From NCBI GenBank assembly GCA_013398295.1, contig VZSF01009121.1, positions 124,001 to 188,000 of the forward strand: a stretch of DNA of 64,000 nt, given 5' to 3'. A program made the position numbers and the translations under genes. A model generated the notes under the pieces. The model had not been told where the DNA came from. It did no database searches and saw only the letters and a list, made by a program, of their open reading frames with translations. Positions 39,227 through 53,900 of this stretch are shown one piece after another (position 1 is the first letter of the stretch; each line of letters opens with the position of its first letter). This DNA is from Chionis minor. Taxonomy: Eukaryota > Chordata > Aves > Charadriiformes > Chionididae.

Positions 39227-41724
39227 GGATTAGTGAGTTTACGGGCTCACAGGCAGCCCAATGACTGCCGGGTTTGGCATAAAGTCAGGAGTGGAAGCAG
39301 GTCATCTCCTGCCTCTTGGTGGTGTTCATCTGTTAGATCAGGTAATCTGTCTCCTGAAACCATTTTTCACCTTAATTGTCCAAAACAGCTAATTGCATCC
39401 TCTGGCCAAGTAGAATTCACATTCCCATCTTGTATGGCCTCATAACCGTGAGGCTACAGAAGACGGAGGTAGAAGGATCCTCCTAATGCAGCTGGGCTGC
39501 TGTGCCAGGACCTCAGGAGCCATGGGACCTGTAGGAGAGCAGGCCTGAGCGTGTCTCATTGCCAGATGCCAGAAGCTTGAGACCCTCGCTTGGATGGGAT
39601 ACTACTTACTTTGGATACTCAAGGTATAAAATCACAAATAATCTTGAGGGTAGAGAAAGGAACCCAAAATCCTTTCCTAAGGTGCATGCTGTAGCTACTG
39701 GGCTGCCAAGTCACGCTCTTTCTCCCTCGCTCTCCTTCTGGCCCCAGGTCTCAGGTGCACACAGAGGCTGCAGGATCGGTGTTTCCTATCAGAAAGAAAT
39801 TTCAGGCCTTGTAAAACTAAGGGGCTGCATGCCTCGGCTTAGCACTACGAACGGTGCAGTCGCAGCGACTATCAAGCTGCTGGGACACGTCTAAGCCAGC
39901 TCAAACTGTGCTCACACAGGTACTGGAGCAGCCCTCTTGCCAGCAGGGCGCTCAGGGCACGCTCGTTTATCTTGCTGAGACACATTCTCTCTCCGCAGTG
40001 CTCCTCAGCCGCGCTCCTTGCACAGGGTAGATGTTCCTTGCGCTCCTCCAAGACCCCCCTGTGCCAGCCTCACATCCTTCCAAGGATCAAGCTCATAATC
40101 TCTATTGGCAGAGTAGACAGAGACACAGGGGGCAGGAGGTAGGCTTGTAATGCTAGAATATGGCACTTCGTATTTCTCTGATTTCTATACACCCACAAAT
40201 ATGGATAAAGTTGTGGCTCTGTGAAAAAAATGGAAGTTGCGCTTCCAGTTTTTAGGGTTCTTTCTGTTTTCTAAATTTCTTGAAAAGCAATAGCGTTTTT
40301 CACTTCCCTGCCTAGCACTTTCCCTGAAACACTGGATTAATCAGGCGCTGCATGCAGGAATTACACGTGTTACAAACAAAGGCAGGTAGATGGAAAATGC
40401 CACCCAACAGGGCTCCGCAGCTTCGCCACGTTTGGCTGGAGAGTTTCTCTCTGCTACACTGAGCAGGAAGAGACGGGCTTTGTTCATCAGGCTGGATCTG
40501 GAAGGACTGTGCAGGCTCCAGGAAGAATCCCACAGTCCTTGCTCCTGCCCTGCTCCTGCTATGATGATCAAGATCAGATCCTGAGCCCAAATCCACAATC
40601 TTGGAATCTGAATTCTTGCTGCTTTACCCTGTTCTTTCTCTCCTGTCACCAGAGATTATTGTCCTGCTCACACTCCTCCAGAGCTGATCTCAATTGTGAT
40701 ACATGCTTTTCATTGCCATTCCCCTTTTTGAAAACCGAATCTCAAAGGCAGCAATGTTTTATCTTGAACAGGATATTTTTTTACACTGGTATACTTTTTA
40801 AAACTGAAGTTGTCTGCCAGGATGCATTGGGAGACTCACTTTTATTGGAAGTGACACAGAAACAAAAACTTGGACCTAAGAAAATTGGCAGAATTGATTT
40901 AGCCTTACTTTTTATTTTCATACTTCCTATTAATCTCGTTCTTCTCTTTAATCTTTTGTTAAATCTGTTAACATGCACTGAAGGCTCTTTGTACAGAAGC
41001 CTTCTCCTTGAAAATCATGCCTATCTTAGGATTTTTACTGGAGGCAAAGATAATAAAAACAACACATGAATATGCTGAGGGAGAATATTTTCAAAGTGGG
41101 AGGGAAGCATATCTCCTTGGTATTTTCCAGAGTGTTCCAGCATACAAGACTTTTTATGACAATGTAAACAAAAAAGCCAATCTTCCTTGTGAAGAATGCA
41201 GAATCATCCTTAATTAATTAAACTCCTACTGTGAGCTCATAAATGTCAGGATGTCGAAACGCTGCACGTTAATGGAGACTGATTGCTTTTATTATTTATT
41301 CCAGGGATTAAAGTAAGGTTCCTGCAATTCACAGCAGCAGCAAGTTACAAACATGGTGGGAAGAAATCATATTCAGTATGAAGCAAGATGCTAGTCACCA
41401 CCTCTGAACTCGGTGGCTGCGGTAAGTCTAAGCCCTGCGTGTCCAGGACGCACAGCTATGAAGACGGGAGAGGGGTGCTGTGGGCTCAGAGCCAGGTGCT
41501 CACCCCTCCCCACGTGGCTGTGATGGGAAGGGCTCCGGTCCCTTCCCACACCACAGAGCCATGGCTGTCCGTGGGAAGATGCCCTGCAAGAGTTGTCTGG
41601 GGGACAGGTCCAGCCCGTGACCAAGCAGGAGGACCGCTCCATCCAAAGCCAGTGGACTCAGGCAGAAGGGCAAACTTTCCTCAAAATAGTACGGGTGAGA
41701 GGGCAGGCAGGTTTACAGGACAAA

Positions 41725-41740
41725 CACACACACACACACA
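41725..41740. repeat. (CA)8 dinucleotide repeat
   Basis: Eight CA units flanked by CAAA and AACAAAG. Confidence 0.95.
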
Positions 41741-44180
41741 AACAAAGCTCTGATTGAGGGATTTGATTTCTACAGATGCATGTGCTGGGATACCATCAGG
41801 CTTAGCCCTAGTGGTCTGCCAGCCACGAAAAGTTCTCATGTTCCAAAGGTGCAGAAAGACAATACTGAGACACAGTGATTTCTTTTACCTTTTCAGCAAT
41901 AAGGAAGACATTTGCAATTTCAGCTGGCACCTCTTCTAGCAGGGAACAGTGCTGGAAGTGAGAGAAGCTCAGTTCTCAGGAAATAAATAGAAGCAATTTT
42001 AACTGTACTTATTGCCTATTCCCCTAGAAACGCAGGTCTAGCCATACATGGGAAGGAACTAGTGCTGGCAGAACCCCTGGAGGAATGCATTAGGCCATCA
42101 TAACAGATGTGTCTGAGGAAGCGTGTGTGAACCGAGCCCCTTCCCTGCCCTGGCAGAACCAGCCCCGGTGGCACGTTGCCATCAGTGTGCCGGCGGCGTG
42201 GAAGGCAGCGGGCTCGCCACACCTCAGAGGATCGCTGCAGGACTCCAAGTGATTATGCTGGAACGGAGAAGAGCCAAAGCCCAGCTCCTCCTTCTTCCTG
42301 TGCAGCTTAACAGCACTTGAATAAAAGTGAAGGAAGTCACCCCTGTTGAACCAGTGCAGCAAGTGCTCTCCATTGAGCAGTGTGGCTTGCCACACTGGTA
42401 GCATCACGTGGGCGTCAGCATCGTGAGGGCCGCTGGGTCGATGACCATAGTGTTTCCCGGGGCACTTGCCCTGGAGATGGCTCCCCTGACCCCCCTCCCT
42501 CTTGTCCTGCCCCTGGTGCACAGGGCTGTAACGGGGGCCAAGGGCTGTGCTTTTGCATTAGCCCTTCCATAATGTCAAGATTCAATTATCAGAGCTACAA
42601 GAGCTCCTCTAGAAACAACCATATCTACTGCACTTACTAGGGTGAGTCAAATGAGATTATTCACTTCTTTCAGCCATTTCACCGGAGCTGGTCCCAAACA
42701 GCTCTTTGGACTGGTTAATTTTACCTGGAGTGGTTCACCAGTCCAGTTCACTGGAGCCAGAGAGACCTGTGCTAGCTCAGTGGCTGGACAACCCCGGAGC
42801 AGAGATGAGCAGCCAGGGGAGCAGGAAGGGACCACTTCTTTCATCAGGTGGTGACAGGTTTTGATAGTTCAAAGAGCTCTTGGAACAACAGTGCAAAGCC
42901 CAGAGAGTCACCACGGTAAAGAAACTGTGTATTTGAATTGCTGCGTGGTGCTGGTGCTGTGAGAACAACGTGGCACGTGAATGCTACGCATCTGACTACC
43001 GCTCCAGCCAATACAACCGTAAAACTAAAGCTTAGCTGATACTAGGCAAGTCTTTATAACATCATTTCTGATGCCGATTCCCTATGAAACATTGCAGTGA
43101 CTCATTTTACAAACAGAATTGATTGATTCTGTGCAGCTTTCAAATACATTAGTAGGGTGTTTTTTTGTAACACTATGTCATTATAACTCCAAGCAGAACT
43201 GGTAGATAGCCTGCAAAATTCCCACAAAAGTAAAAACAAAACTCCTAAAAACATATCAAAAAGTAATGCAACTGCAGAACTCCTAAAAAAAACCCCAAAC
43301 GCAACCTCGTGAAAAATAACAGTGAACTTACATAACTAAAACTCAATTACCTCCTTAGAAGTTCACTGTCAATCTAAAAAAATGAGATTTTAAACAAAGA
43401 AGTATATACTTAGAAATACTGTAGGTGAGCAGTATCATTTTTCTTTCAAGGGAAGATGATTAAAGCTGCATAAGGGATGAAGTATGAAAAATGCATTGGA
43501 ATGCCTGTTAAAAGAGGCTGTCAGAAAGTGCGGTATGTCTTGGATTATGTTCACTCAAGGACTGTCAAGGGCAAGAACTTTAATGGCATGAAAGCACTGA
43601 GAAAAAAACCAGAAGTTCTGGGGCTTGGGAGCAAAATACTTCACCGGAGTGTCTGCTAGCAGCAGGCAGGGCTCAAAAGGTTTGGATGGCCTCTCCAAAA
43701 TACAACTGCAGAAGAAGTACCATAGCTTAATCTCTGAATATTCTTCCAAAATACATTTCAAAACTTTATTTACATTCCTGATGTTTTTCTAGTGTTGATT
43801 GCTATCCATATATGCAAATTCAAATAAATTAGGATGATTAAAATGCACATGGTTAATGATTGAACTACAGCTCCCTGCTGGATGAAACTTTTGTTGCGAA
43901 ATTGAGTGAAATACGCAGCTCAAACCAATATTCTTAGAGCTCGGATATTATGGCATTTTTTGAGTGGAAGTGAGATCTTTGTGTTCTCTCTGCGGTACTG
44001 CTATATTGTACCAAAAGAAACTCTCACCTGTAGCATAATCATATTTTAGTGCCCCAGCTGGAACTATGAGAAGGTTGCTTACAAGTTTAATAGCAGGTGA
44101 GAGAAGTTTCATCACCTGTAAGTCCTTGAATAGCCTTTCATCCCTGATTCTAAACTGAAAACAAACCTGATTTCATGAGT

Positions 44181-44222
44181 CATTAAAACTAATTAAATTA
44201 ACTAACCTCATTAAAACTAATT
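44181..44222. promoter_or_regulatory. direct 14-bp repeat overlapping a TAATTAAATTA site
   Basis: CATTAAAACTAATT occurs at 44181-44194 and again at 44209-44222. Between and overlapping them, TAATTAAATTA (44190-44200) has the P3 form TAAT-N3-ATTA recognised by paired-class homeodomain dimers. The cluster of ATTA/TAAT cores may be an enhancer piece or plain AT-rich duplication. Confidence 0.2.
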
Positions 44223-46997
44223 CTCTTCCATGTAGTTTCCTCCCCAAAACTTTGTTTTCTATTTTAACATCTTCAAAACCTATATTTCTACATGGAAACT
44301 TATTAAAAAAAAACCTCCATTAACCATATTTTAAGATTATAACTGAGTTCACTTCCTGATGGAAGTCACAGTCTCACATTTGTGGAATATTAGTTTTGAA
44401 GAGGCAGGAACCCAAAATGTGAGGTCTGTTTGCCTACAGTATATAGCCAATGTATGTTAATGGCCATTATTTTACTTTTCCACTTAAGCAAGCTATAATA
44501 ACAATACTCAAGACAAGTCTGTCATCTTGGGGACATGATTTCAGTTACCTGCAGAAAGAACAGATACACTTTCACCTCTTGATCTTGCAGCTATGCTAGC
44601 CTTTTCCCATTAAAACTTTCCAGAGTTCCTGCCAAATGCAATTGTACAGTTGAAGGTGAATAGAGTTTATCCACTTTTACTTGGACAACAGACATTTTGG
44701 CCACTTTTCACAGCCTGGGAAACAAAATGTGAGTTTATCTACCTTTTAATGGACTGCTAAGATACCAGTTTCCCAGTGTATCCTCACCAAATGGTGAGGA
44801 TAGCTAGCAGTGGTGAAAAGGTGAAATGGACCATGCAAGTCTTTAGGAATTGTCTTTGTGAATATTGTGTTTTCTAACCTGCCTGATACCACATCACTAA
44901 TTAAACTGCCAGTGAACCACTTGTAATACCTACAATATTCAATAAGGAAACAGTCTAAGGTAGACAGTGTAACAGCTTGCCAAATTTCAAGTTCCTTTGG
45001 TAGTCATAGAAGACTTACTTTTTCATCCTGTGGTCAACGCTAAATCTGTTATTTTGTCTGTCACATTGCTTAGCATTTCTTTACAATCCAGGTATCCCTG
45101 TGGGAAACTCATGTAGATCTTGTCCTGCTCTTCCAATTTATGCAGAATGAAGGTATGACACACCAAAGCCTCAAGCTATGGCATGAAAAGTCAACGTTTT
45201 CCAACAAAACCAAAACTCTTTCATAGAAAAGGAAAGAAATTCCATATTTCTTTTATAAATGACTGTTGGTTGTCTAGGCTTAGTTTTCAGACAGGCTGAG
45301 GAGCTGCTTCATAGTGGGGTCTTCTGTGAGTCACGCTGATGGATGGGTTATGCATATTTGCTTCAGTGCTGGTGTCCTCTTCAGTATATGATGGCATGGC
45401 CTGTTATTCTACCCTGTCTTAACAGGCATATAAGATATCCTTGCAAGAGTAAATCTATGGCATGCAATGGGATCATTCACATGTTTGGAGTTAGATGCAT
45501 GCCAAAATATTTTGCTTCTCTTTGCATGGGAACACAGTGGGTAATTTTGCTTGTGGTGGGATTTCAAGCATCTTGTTTTTAAGCGCTGGGTCCTTTTCTA
45601 GGTATTTTCAAACTACAGAGAGCCAGCTATAAAGATGCTCTATGAAAGTTACTAATCCTTAAAGACAGGGTTTTTGAATAGATAATATCCTTACACCGGT
45701 GCATTCACTCAAAAAAAAAAGTCAGCCAGAACACCCAGAAGAAATAACAGCGAACATGAGATGTCAGCAGAATGAAGAATTTAGGGCCAGGAGACAGACA
45801 GCAGGAAAATTAAAGTATTTCCTCAGTTTGAAAGTGTTGGCGTCTGGTGTAAATACCTTTCCATCCCCTCTCAGCAATCTCTAACAGATGTGCTGCAAAC
45901 TGGTCTTTTTTCACCTCCTGTGCCTGCTACAGATGCCCAAATTTCCGACAGTTACAATGCAGCAATGCATAAGGAGCTGTTCTCCGGAAAAAATTAAGAA
46001 AAGCAATTGCGGCAGCAGCGTCTGAAGCTGTGGACACAAGTCCTCTTCCCAGTTCTCTGTGCTGCCCCTCCCAGCCCATGCCCAGCTGGTCACTGGCATC
46101 CTGCTGGAGGTTGCTCCCCCCCGCAGCTCTTAGCAGATACCCTTCTGTGATCACTCCCTGACCTGTCTCCGTTGGAAGGAGCTGTGCTACTTACACTCTT
46201 TAATCCAGCTCATTTGACTGGAAATGGGCTTGCGTTCACACAAGCAACAACAAGCAGGTGGAGGTGGAAATTTCTTCAGCCAGTAGAGGTGTTCCAGGAA
46301 GAGCACTAGACTACAACCTAAAGCACTAAATCTGAGGTAATACTTGTAAGCCTTTCTATCGTTAATGGCCAGCATTGTCTTCATCCAGGATTTTCTATTG
46401 TCCCTGTTATCACAGTATCCGAGTCCCTCCTAGCTATTTACACCCAAAGGACTGAGAGCCCATCTTATGCCAGCTTTTCTCCCGGCACCCTGCCCATCCC
46501 GGGAGCCTGTCCCTTCTGTTGTGTCACTGGGAGCAAGACCCACGTGGCCGACGGTGAACACCTCCACAGGTGGGAGCTAAGGAGGATGGGAGCTCCTGGG
46601 TACAAGCCGTATTTGTGTTAGGGGGAGCGTAACAGAAAATGGAACTGGTTCACCTAATTACAGCATCCCCAGCCCTTGCACTGTATCAGGCAGGAAACAG
46701 CAACACTGGGTGTATCTTGTAATGCTGACACTCTTCTCCCAGCTATTCTCTGTTTATTCTCAGATTTTCAGAGCTTCAGTGGGTTCAAATGGGGTTTATA
46801 TGAGTCCGTTAGCAATTAAGGGAGGAAAAATAGTGCCTTGATGAGCCCCGTCACTGTTTCTTCTGAAAGCCTCTGAGCCTTCTCAGGCAGGAGCTGCCTT
46901 TGGGTGAGTGATTAGCATCCTTCGATGGACTAAGACTTTGAAACCACATATTCTAGAAGATAAGTTTTGCCTCATATTCTGACACAATTTTGATTAC

Positions 46998-47010
46998 TTT
47001 TTTTTTTTTT
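46998..47010. repeat. T13 tract directly before a CAG acceptor
   Basis: Thirteen T bases and then CAG at 47011-47013. It is both a homopolymer and the strongest acceptor-like pyrimidine tract in the window. Confidence 0.85.
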
Positions 47011-47013
47011 CAG

Positions 47014-47480
47014 AGAAAGATTTTTAAGCTACATGGCTGCCATCATCTAGTCTTATGGATTCAAACATACTTTAAAAATACCTGGACTTTCTTGCAAATG
47101 GTGCTTCACAGTTTTTGCACTCTTTTAACTTAATGTTTCATAAGAATCAGACCAGTAGATAATTGTTGGATGAAAACTGGGTGTCATTCAAATTTGGTAA
47201 TCTGGAACTGTGTTTTCTTGGGGCTGACGTTAACATATTCTGTTCTTGAATACGTTCCTCCCATTTTACTGTGTTGTTTTCACTGCATTATAAAAGCACT
47301 TTTGCACTCTGAATTAAATTTAGAGGAAACTAACAGTGTTCTTCAGTGTGAAATTTATTTGTTTGGTTGTTTAGGACTGTTTGTACGATGAAAGGAGACT
47401 TCCATGTATGATGTGTATAGTAGATTCATGCTTTGTGAACTGGGTATGTGCGAACAGCCCAGGTATTAAAGAGCTTGTGT
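47014..47480 (+). other. candidate 3'-terminal exon or 3' UTR-like stretch
   Basis: After the T13-CAG acceptor the first frame is open for 37 codons (RKIFKLHGCHHLVLW...) to TAA. A T-rich stretch then resembles vertebrate 3' UTR sequence, and ATTAAA at about 47,466 could serve as a poly(A) signal. No protein family is recognised. It could be the last exon of a long non-coding RNA, or a gene end, or chance. An RNA read crossing 47,013 would settle it. Confidence 0.15.
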
Positions 47481-50400
47481 ACTGTAAAAAAATGGAGTTC
47501 TGAGCTTTCAAAGAATATGGAGTTCCCTGCACCAAGTTAGATTTCCTCTATTGTATTTTATGTGGCAATTCCATTAAAAGAATAGCAATGACAGTGTCTT
47601 TGGCACCACTAACTGATTATCGGGGAAAGGAAAATACCCCCATATATGAAACACATCAGTCATGTCAAAGACACCACCAAGAGATATGCAAATGCTATCC
47701 ATTCTGGAGGAAGTGCTGCAAATTATATAAACCAGAACAAAATTATAGTTAAGGCATCCTTCTTAGCTCAAAATAATTTATTTCAAATCATTGTTCTTTC
47801 TTATCCTACAATACGCTATGCTAAATTACCACCTCTTCTTTCATATTACCACTTCTCAGAAATATCCTTGCCAATTGTAGTATCCATTTCTCCCTTATTT
47901 TAATTTCCTTCTCAGATATTCATGCAGCCATACTCCCATAACATTTTTACTAGGAAGACTCCTGTACTCCTGTTGATACCAACAGGGAACAACACTGAGA
48001 TACGAAGTTTCACTCACTCCTTTTTTAAAAGTTCCCTGTGTCATTTTAGTTTACTTTCGCCTTTTGGTTTGTATTTCTACACGCACTGCTGGAAATGTAC
48101 CACAGTAAAACTGACAGGCTACTACCAATGCCCTGTATTACAACAAATCTTCATCACTTTATCCATGTGATCTGATGTTACTTTGAGAAAAGGAATAAGG
48201 AAAAGAAAATAGCAGCGAACAGTATGAAACCAGTAATTAATACGGCCTCAGTAAAAACTACCTTATTCCCCAGCATTGTGTCTTCATGGGTTTGGATTCA
48301 AATTCTCCTCGGAACAGCACAAAGCATCTTTCTTAGCATCACAGCTCCTTTTCCAGCTCATCACATTAATAGTTGTGAGAAGATATATGATGTCCTCATA
48401 AAATTTCTGCCTGTATTGGCCCTTTAACAGAGTAATAAGTCCGTTCACTAAAAGAGGGGAGTAAAATAAGGCTGATGGCTTGCGCTCTCTCTTCAGAGGA
48501 TAATTCAAAAAGGTTCAGGCTCTTCCTCAGTTTATTTAGCCAGAGCAGCTGTTAGAGATCTCCCAAAGTAGCTGGAAATGACCTTACTTCCTCAGGGAAG
48601 CCTCATTCTAAAGCATATATCAGAATCAAACTGGATTTTGAGATTGCTTGGCAACGAATTTGATGGGTATTGCAGACAAATATTTTTCAAACACTAAGCA
48701 ACTGAGATTCTACAAATATGCAGCCAGGCCAAGAACCTAATTTTGCTCTTTATTAACTCAGAAGAGAAATTCTAGGCCCTACTTCTGCAAGTGTCTTTCT
48801 TACAGATTTATTTTGCGTGTACTTTATAAAAAACCCCGATCTTAATGGTACTTTTGCAGTATGTGACAAGTGCTGTGTTCTCCAAACTGGTAAGGATTTA
48901 ATGCATTACGGGAAGGTAATTAATAAATCCTGTCAGTCTACAAGCATACCACACACTTATTGCTGTAATAAGAAGCTTGCAGTAATTTTTTGTATTTATT
49001 GAAGAGCGCTAATGAATATGACTCTTTACAGCATTTCCAGGAAAGGTGGAACAGAACAAGAAAAGGTCCATTCTCTCTAAACAGACATTTTCATAGTAGT
49101 TCATAAGTACTTTCAGCAAAGAGAACAGTTTGTCCATTCTTCTCCTGAGACGAGGGTCAGAATTGGCACTGCTAGCCTAATCCCTACAGCTCAGCCCAGC
49201 TCTCTTGCATCACAAAACGTATCTGAAAAGTTGCACTGTGCCTGATTGCTCTCTATATTTGAGCTGGAAAATCAACAGAGGAAGCCACACTCTGGGAACT
49301 AGCTGGCACTTCTGGACCTCATAAAGTCCATGTGCAGGAATGGATGAGGACAAAGAGCAGGACAATTTTAAGAAGCTCCAGAAAGCTCAGAAAAAATAAA
49401 GTCATGTTTGAAAATCTACTGAAGTAGAGCATCATTTCAACTACACAAGACAGGCAGAGCTATGAAAACTATCACAAACATCTGACCCAATTGTGGACAT
49501 AGAACTTGATGGATCTTGTGCTCTTTGCAGCTTTCCCTTATACAGTGGTGGCCTCTATGGCCACGTTTGTCCTAGTACAGCAAACAGTGGCAGAGTTTGG
49601 TCTCTTGCCATGAAGGCAAGTGGCATGGTTTGACCAAATCCACATTATAAAGCTTTCCTAGCTTACTGCAGGGGGCTTCATCCACACTGCCTGGGTGCGG
49701 AGCGAGTGCTGGCTGGCCTGAGCCTGACCCATGCCGAGGAGCATCCTGACAAGTGGGCAATAAAGACAACTGTGTGTGAGCCCAAGACTTCTCCTGCTTA
49801 AGTCTAATATAGATGCAGCCTGTGTGTAAGTTTATTCCGAGGTACTTCACTTCTGTGTATACTTTCGTTTGCTTCACTGGAATTACCCAGGCAAATAAAC
49901 TCATACAAAGGCATTAAAGTTTTTAGGATTAAGACTGATGTGCGTCTTATAAACTGATGGTAAATTATGAGGAGTTAGGTTCCATTGCCTCACAGTGCAT
50001 AGAAGACATTGTGCACTTTGGTTTTTGTCAGTCCTCTTGCAGCTTGCCAGAGTTTTCAAATATAACATTTTTTATTTGTCATTTAAACTTGGGAGTGAAT
50101 TAAAAGGAGTTAGAAGGAGGAAAGAATTCTTTTCTGAAGAAAACATAAATGGAAAAAATCATATAAAAAAGAAGAGATAAAGGGTATCTAAATAGAGATG
50201 TAAGAGGAGAGAAAAAACATCTGGGAGGCTGACTATTCAAGGACTTCAATCCACATTAAATTGTCAGGCAATCAATCACACTGTATAAAATTAATGAGGT
50301 TGGTAATTCCTTTCTATATAACCACCCAACAGCATAATTCATTAGTACAGCATCAGTACCCTCCCCAACTATTATCTGATTCACACTGTAGTCTATCTGA

Positions 50401-50496
50401 AATGTAGTATCTGAGTTCAACTTGCACAAACCCTGCAAAAAGCTATTCAACGATTTTTACCTAGACATCAACAGGTTAAAGCTGTATTTTCTGCAG

Positions 50497-50971
50497 CCCT
50501 CAGCACAGGAAAGACATGGACTTGTTGGAGCGGGTCCAGAGGAGGGATACAAAAATGATCAGAGGGCTGGAGCACCTCTCCTGTGAGGACAGGCTGAGAG
50601 AGCTGGGGCCATTCATCCTGGAGAAAAGAAGGCTCCAGGGAGACCTCATTGTGGTCTTTCAGTACTTGAAGGGAGCCTACAGGAAAGACAGGGACAAACT
50701 CTCTAGTATGGCCTGTTGCAATAGGACAAGGGGTAATGGTTTTAAACTAAAAGAGGGTAGATTTATACTAGATATGAGGAAGAAATTTTTTACAATGAGA
50801 GTGGTGAAACACTAGACCAGGTTGCCCAGAGAGGTGATGGATGCCCCATCCCTGGAAATATTCAAGGTCTGGTTGGACGGGGCTCTGAAGACATCCCTGC
50901 TCATTTCAGGGGGGTTGGACTAGATAACCTTTAAAGGTCCCTTCCAACCCAAACTATTCTATGATTCTATG
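50497..50971 (+). mobile_element. CR1 retrotransposon fragment, 3' end, relatively well kept
   Basis: This copy contains the C-terminal end of the CR1 reverse-transcriptase ORF and the whole 3' tail. From 50516 the plus frame reads MDLLERVQRRDTKMIRGLEH and on through RLRELG, KRRLQGDLI, RTRGNGFKLKEGRF and RKKFFTMRVVKH, all typical of CR1 ORF2. The frame is closed at 50813-50815 by TAG where the family has TGG (Trp), a one-base nonsense change. The tail then has GGGTTGGACTAGATAACC, CCCTTCCAACCCAAAC and the octamer pair ATTCTATGATTCTATG. It is 5'-truncated and therefore dead on arrival. It is the best-preserved CR1 here, so probably among the youngest. Confidence 0.95.
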
Positions 50972-53900
50972 GCTTTCTTGTTATGATCTGTTTCTACAGC
51001 TCTTGTAGCAAATTAGTTTGCTGTGACTATTACTCTAATAGTCAAACAAGGGTTGCACTTAGAAATTCCTCTTCAGAGTGGGCTCAGTGATGTAAGTAAA
51101 CAAACAGAAGGAAAGAGACAGTCCCCAAACCATAAAAAGTTTTCATGTCAAGGAGACGTGCCAGGCAAAGGGAAGAAGAGAAGAAGCAAAATGCTCATAC
51201 TAAAATGAGTACTCCACTTAAAAGAAAAAGAAATAACTTCCCTGATGGTCACAAACAAAATCAATTCCAATGTCTAGATCCCAGTTTAGCGCTAAAATAA
51301 AAGGCTACTTATGCAGCCATGGAATTAGTCCAAACAATGTTATTGAAGTGAATATTATGGACTTGCATTTCAGACTGTGCTTTCTAGGAAACCCAATTAT
51401 GAGAATTATGATCAGGCATCAGGGAAGAGAATATAATACCCCTGAGTGGCAGAAATCATGCCTATGCTGTACATCTCCCGGTGTGGAGCTCCGGCATGTT
51501 TATGCTGGTCACGCAGCATCAGCTGTGGTTCCCTGCACCACATGGCTACTGCAGAGATGGCACCTCACCTCCCTGCTGAGCTGCGAGCTGCGGCACAGGA
51601 GGGGTAGCACTGTAAACCACTGTAAACCATATTCCCTCCGTCCCTCCATACTCAGGCACACTGAATCTTCAGCACTGAAGATTCAGCAAGAGCTGGGTCC
51701 AGGGAGGGTGAAGCAGGGAGCTGAAGCCACACACTCCCTCTTCCCGTGGCACTGTGCATCTGAGGATGGGAAGAACGAAGGTCCTGGCACCACTGTCAGA
51801 CTCCTCCTGGATCCCAGGTAATAGCAGAGAGGAAGGGAGTGAGAGAAGAAACAAAAAGAAGTGCTGCCAGATGGTTTATGGTACAACCCTCCCTGTTCTT
51901 TCATCTCCCACACCTATGGTGCTGCTGAGAATGGAGGGGGTAGGGAAGGAGATGAGGCTGTGGGTGGGAGACTCACCCAGAAGAGGCTGGAAACCACTGG
52001 TGCAATGAATTCTTCTTAGTAACAAAGCATAAAAGAAAGATTATCTTCAGAAATCACTAAGCACATAAATTTTGAGTAGGGAAGAAATACAATACATTCA
52101 CAGAAAATTCAACAGTAAGGGGAAAAAATTTGTCAGATTTTTTTCTCATCAATCATTTGTCTGGCTTTGTTCAATACAGGCGCTTCTGCAAATAACACTT
52201 ACTAATTAGCTTTGGTCAGCAAGACCAATCACACAGCCTTTGTCTTTTTCTAAGACTGGCCCTGCAAATTCACTCCCTCTGCAAGTAATTTGAGAAATCT
52301 TAATTTTCTGTTATTAAAGCAAGTGCAATATCCCTGTAATATACTTTTTAAACTATGACGGGAGATGATTCCCATCAGACGAATAATTTCAGTTCAAAAG
52401 CTGCAGATCTTGCTGTTGTTTCTACATTTCATTTTGCAACAGAAATGAGAGATGTTCTCCTCTGGAAAAATCCATGTCATAGAGAAAGCGAGGTCTCTGC
52501 ATTAAATTACTCTTTCTTGTCCTTTTAATGTAGGTACTATACCCACTTAAGTGAGAAAAAGGCTACTTTCCCACTTAGGCAGGGCTGGTTGTGTGGTTGT
52601 GCCTGCACAAGCATTCACAGTGTTACATCTTATTTTTGTGTATTTTCCAAAAAGGGATCTGCAGCAGGACAGGCTCTGCATCAGCTGTGTGCTGGCCCCA
52701 CCAAAAGGGAGGTGCTTCTGCTCCTGCCCTGCCTGCAGTAACAGACCACGTGAACGGAGGAAAAAATTATAAAGCAGATTATTCTCCTGAAAAATGCATT
52801 TTGCGAAAAAGCTGAAAGGCTTCACGTTTGCTTCACTGAAAGCCCCAAACAGGAAGATCTTTCAATCCCGGGCAGCAGTTCTGGTGCAAGTAAGTCAGTT
52901 GCCTGGTGGCTGGTCAGTCTGGTCCAAATCCCTGCTGGTGAGTGAGGTCGGACGAGACGTCACACCCCACTCACCGGGCAAGTGACCTCATTGAGCTCCT
53001 CGGCTCTGCTTATCTGTATCCCACGAGCTGTGGGAAGCTCTTATGCCTATTCCCTACCATTGGAGCCATCGTTTCTATCAAGCTGGACAAAACCCTTGTT
53101 GAGGCAGACATACCAGGCTGTCACAAGCTGCATTTCCTCATGGTTTGTCATCCAAGCAGCTGTGGAGAGTTTTGTTTGTGGGTTGAAATTAGGAACCCTG
53201 CACCAGAGTGCCAGGGCTTTTTTAAACACTGTATTTGTGTTTCCAGGGAGGCAAACAAGAAATACCCTCTTGAGCCTCTCAGCTTGTTGCAACTGGCATG
53301 GGTGACACACAGCAAAAGTCTGGGCTAGCACACGGCAAATACAGAGATCTCTTTTCAGATTTGAAGAGACCAGAATATTTACTGCACTTTTTTGTGAATA
53401 AATAACAGAATCAAGAAGTCAATAAATGGTTTCTGAAGGAGGCGTGTAATGTTCTTGAAAGTGCCATGATTAAGTGTGTTTTAGTGTCATTTTGATTCTA
53501 GTCAAATGGTTTCTTTATTTAAAGGCACCACAGCTAGCTGCACTGGCCACTCATTTGCCAGTGTAATGCACTGACCAAGCTCCTCTATTCAGGTGTGCTT
53601 CTTCCTTTCAGCACTGTCAATAAACCCATGTATGTTTTCACTGTACCTGTCCGTAGAAATCATCCCATGTAAGTCCTCACTTTTCATAGGTGTTACTTGG
53701 GAGCTCACTGTATGACTATATCAAAACTCCTTTAGTCTGAATCAGCTTTCCAGGCTGGCAGGGTGCTGCACGTCTATTATTTTGCACATTTCTACAAATG
53801 CAGAAAAATCTTTAACATAGGCATCGTGGGCGGCACTTTGAAACAATAAAGGGCATGGGTGAGATTCCTGCAAACCTTAGGCTGTAGCGGGATGTTCGAC

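Larger units (their letters stand above)
39061..50496. other. non-coding stretch, no recognised gene
   Basis: Contains a TCTCA pentanucleotide array (39,191), a CA repeat (41,725), a homeodomain-type site within a short direct repeat (44,181-44,222) and an exon-like acceptor at 47,013. Open frames of 100-186 codons at 40,509-41,069 (+) and 42,090-42,521 (-) have no family resemblance. The second begins at GTG and reads a Gly/His-rich chain. No CR1 tail was found in this 11.4 kb. Confidence 0.6.
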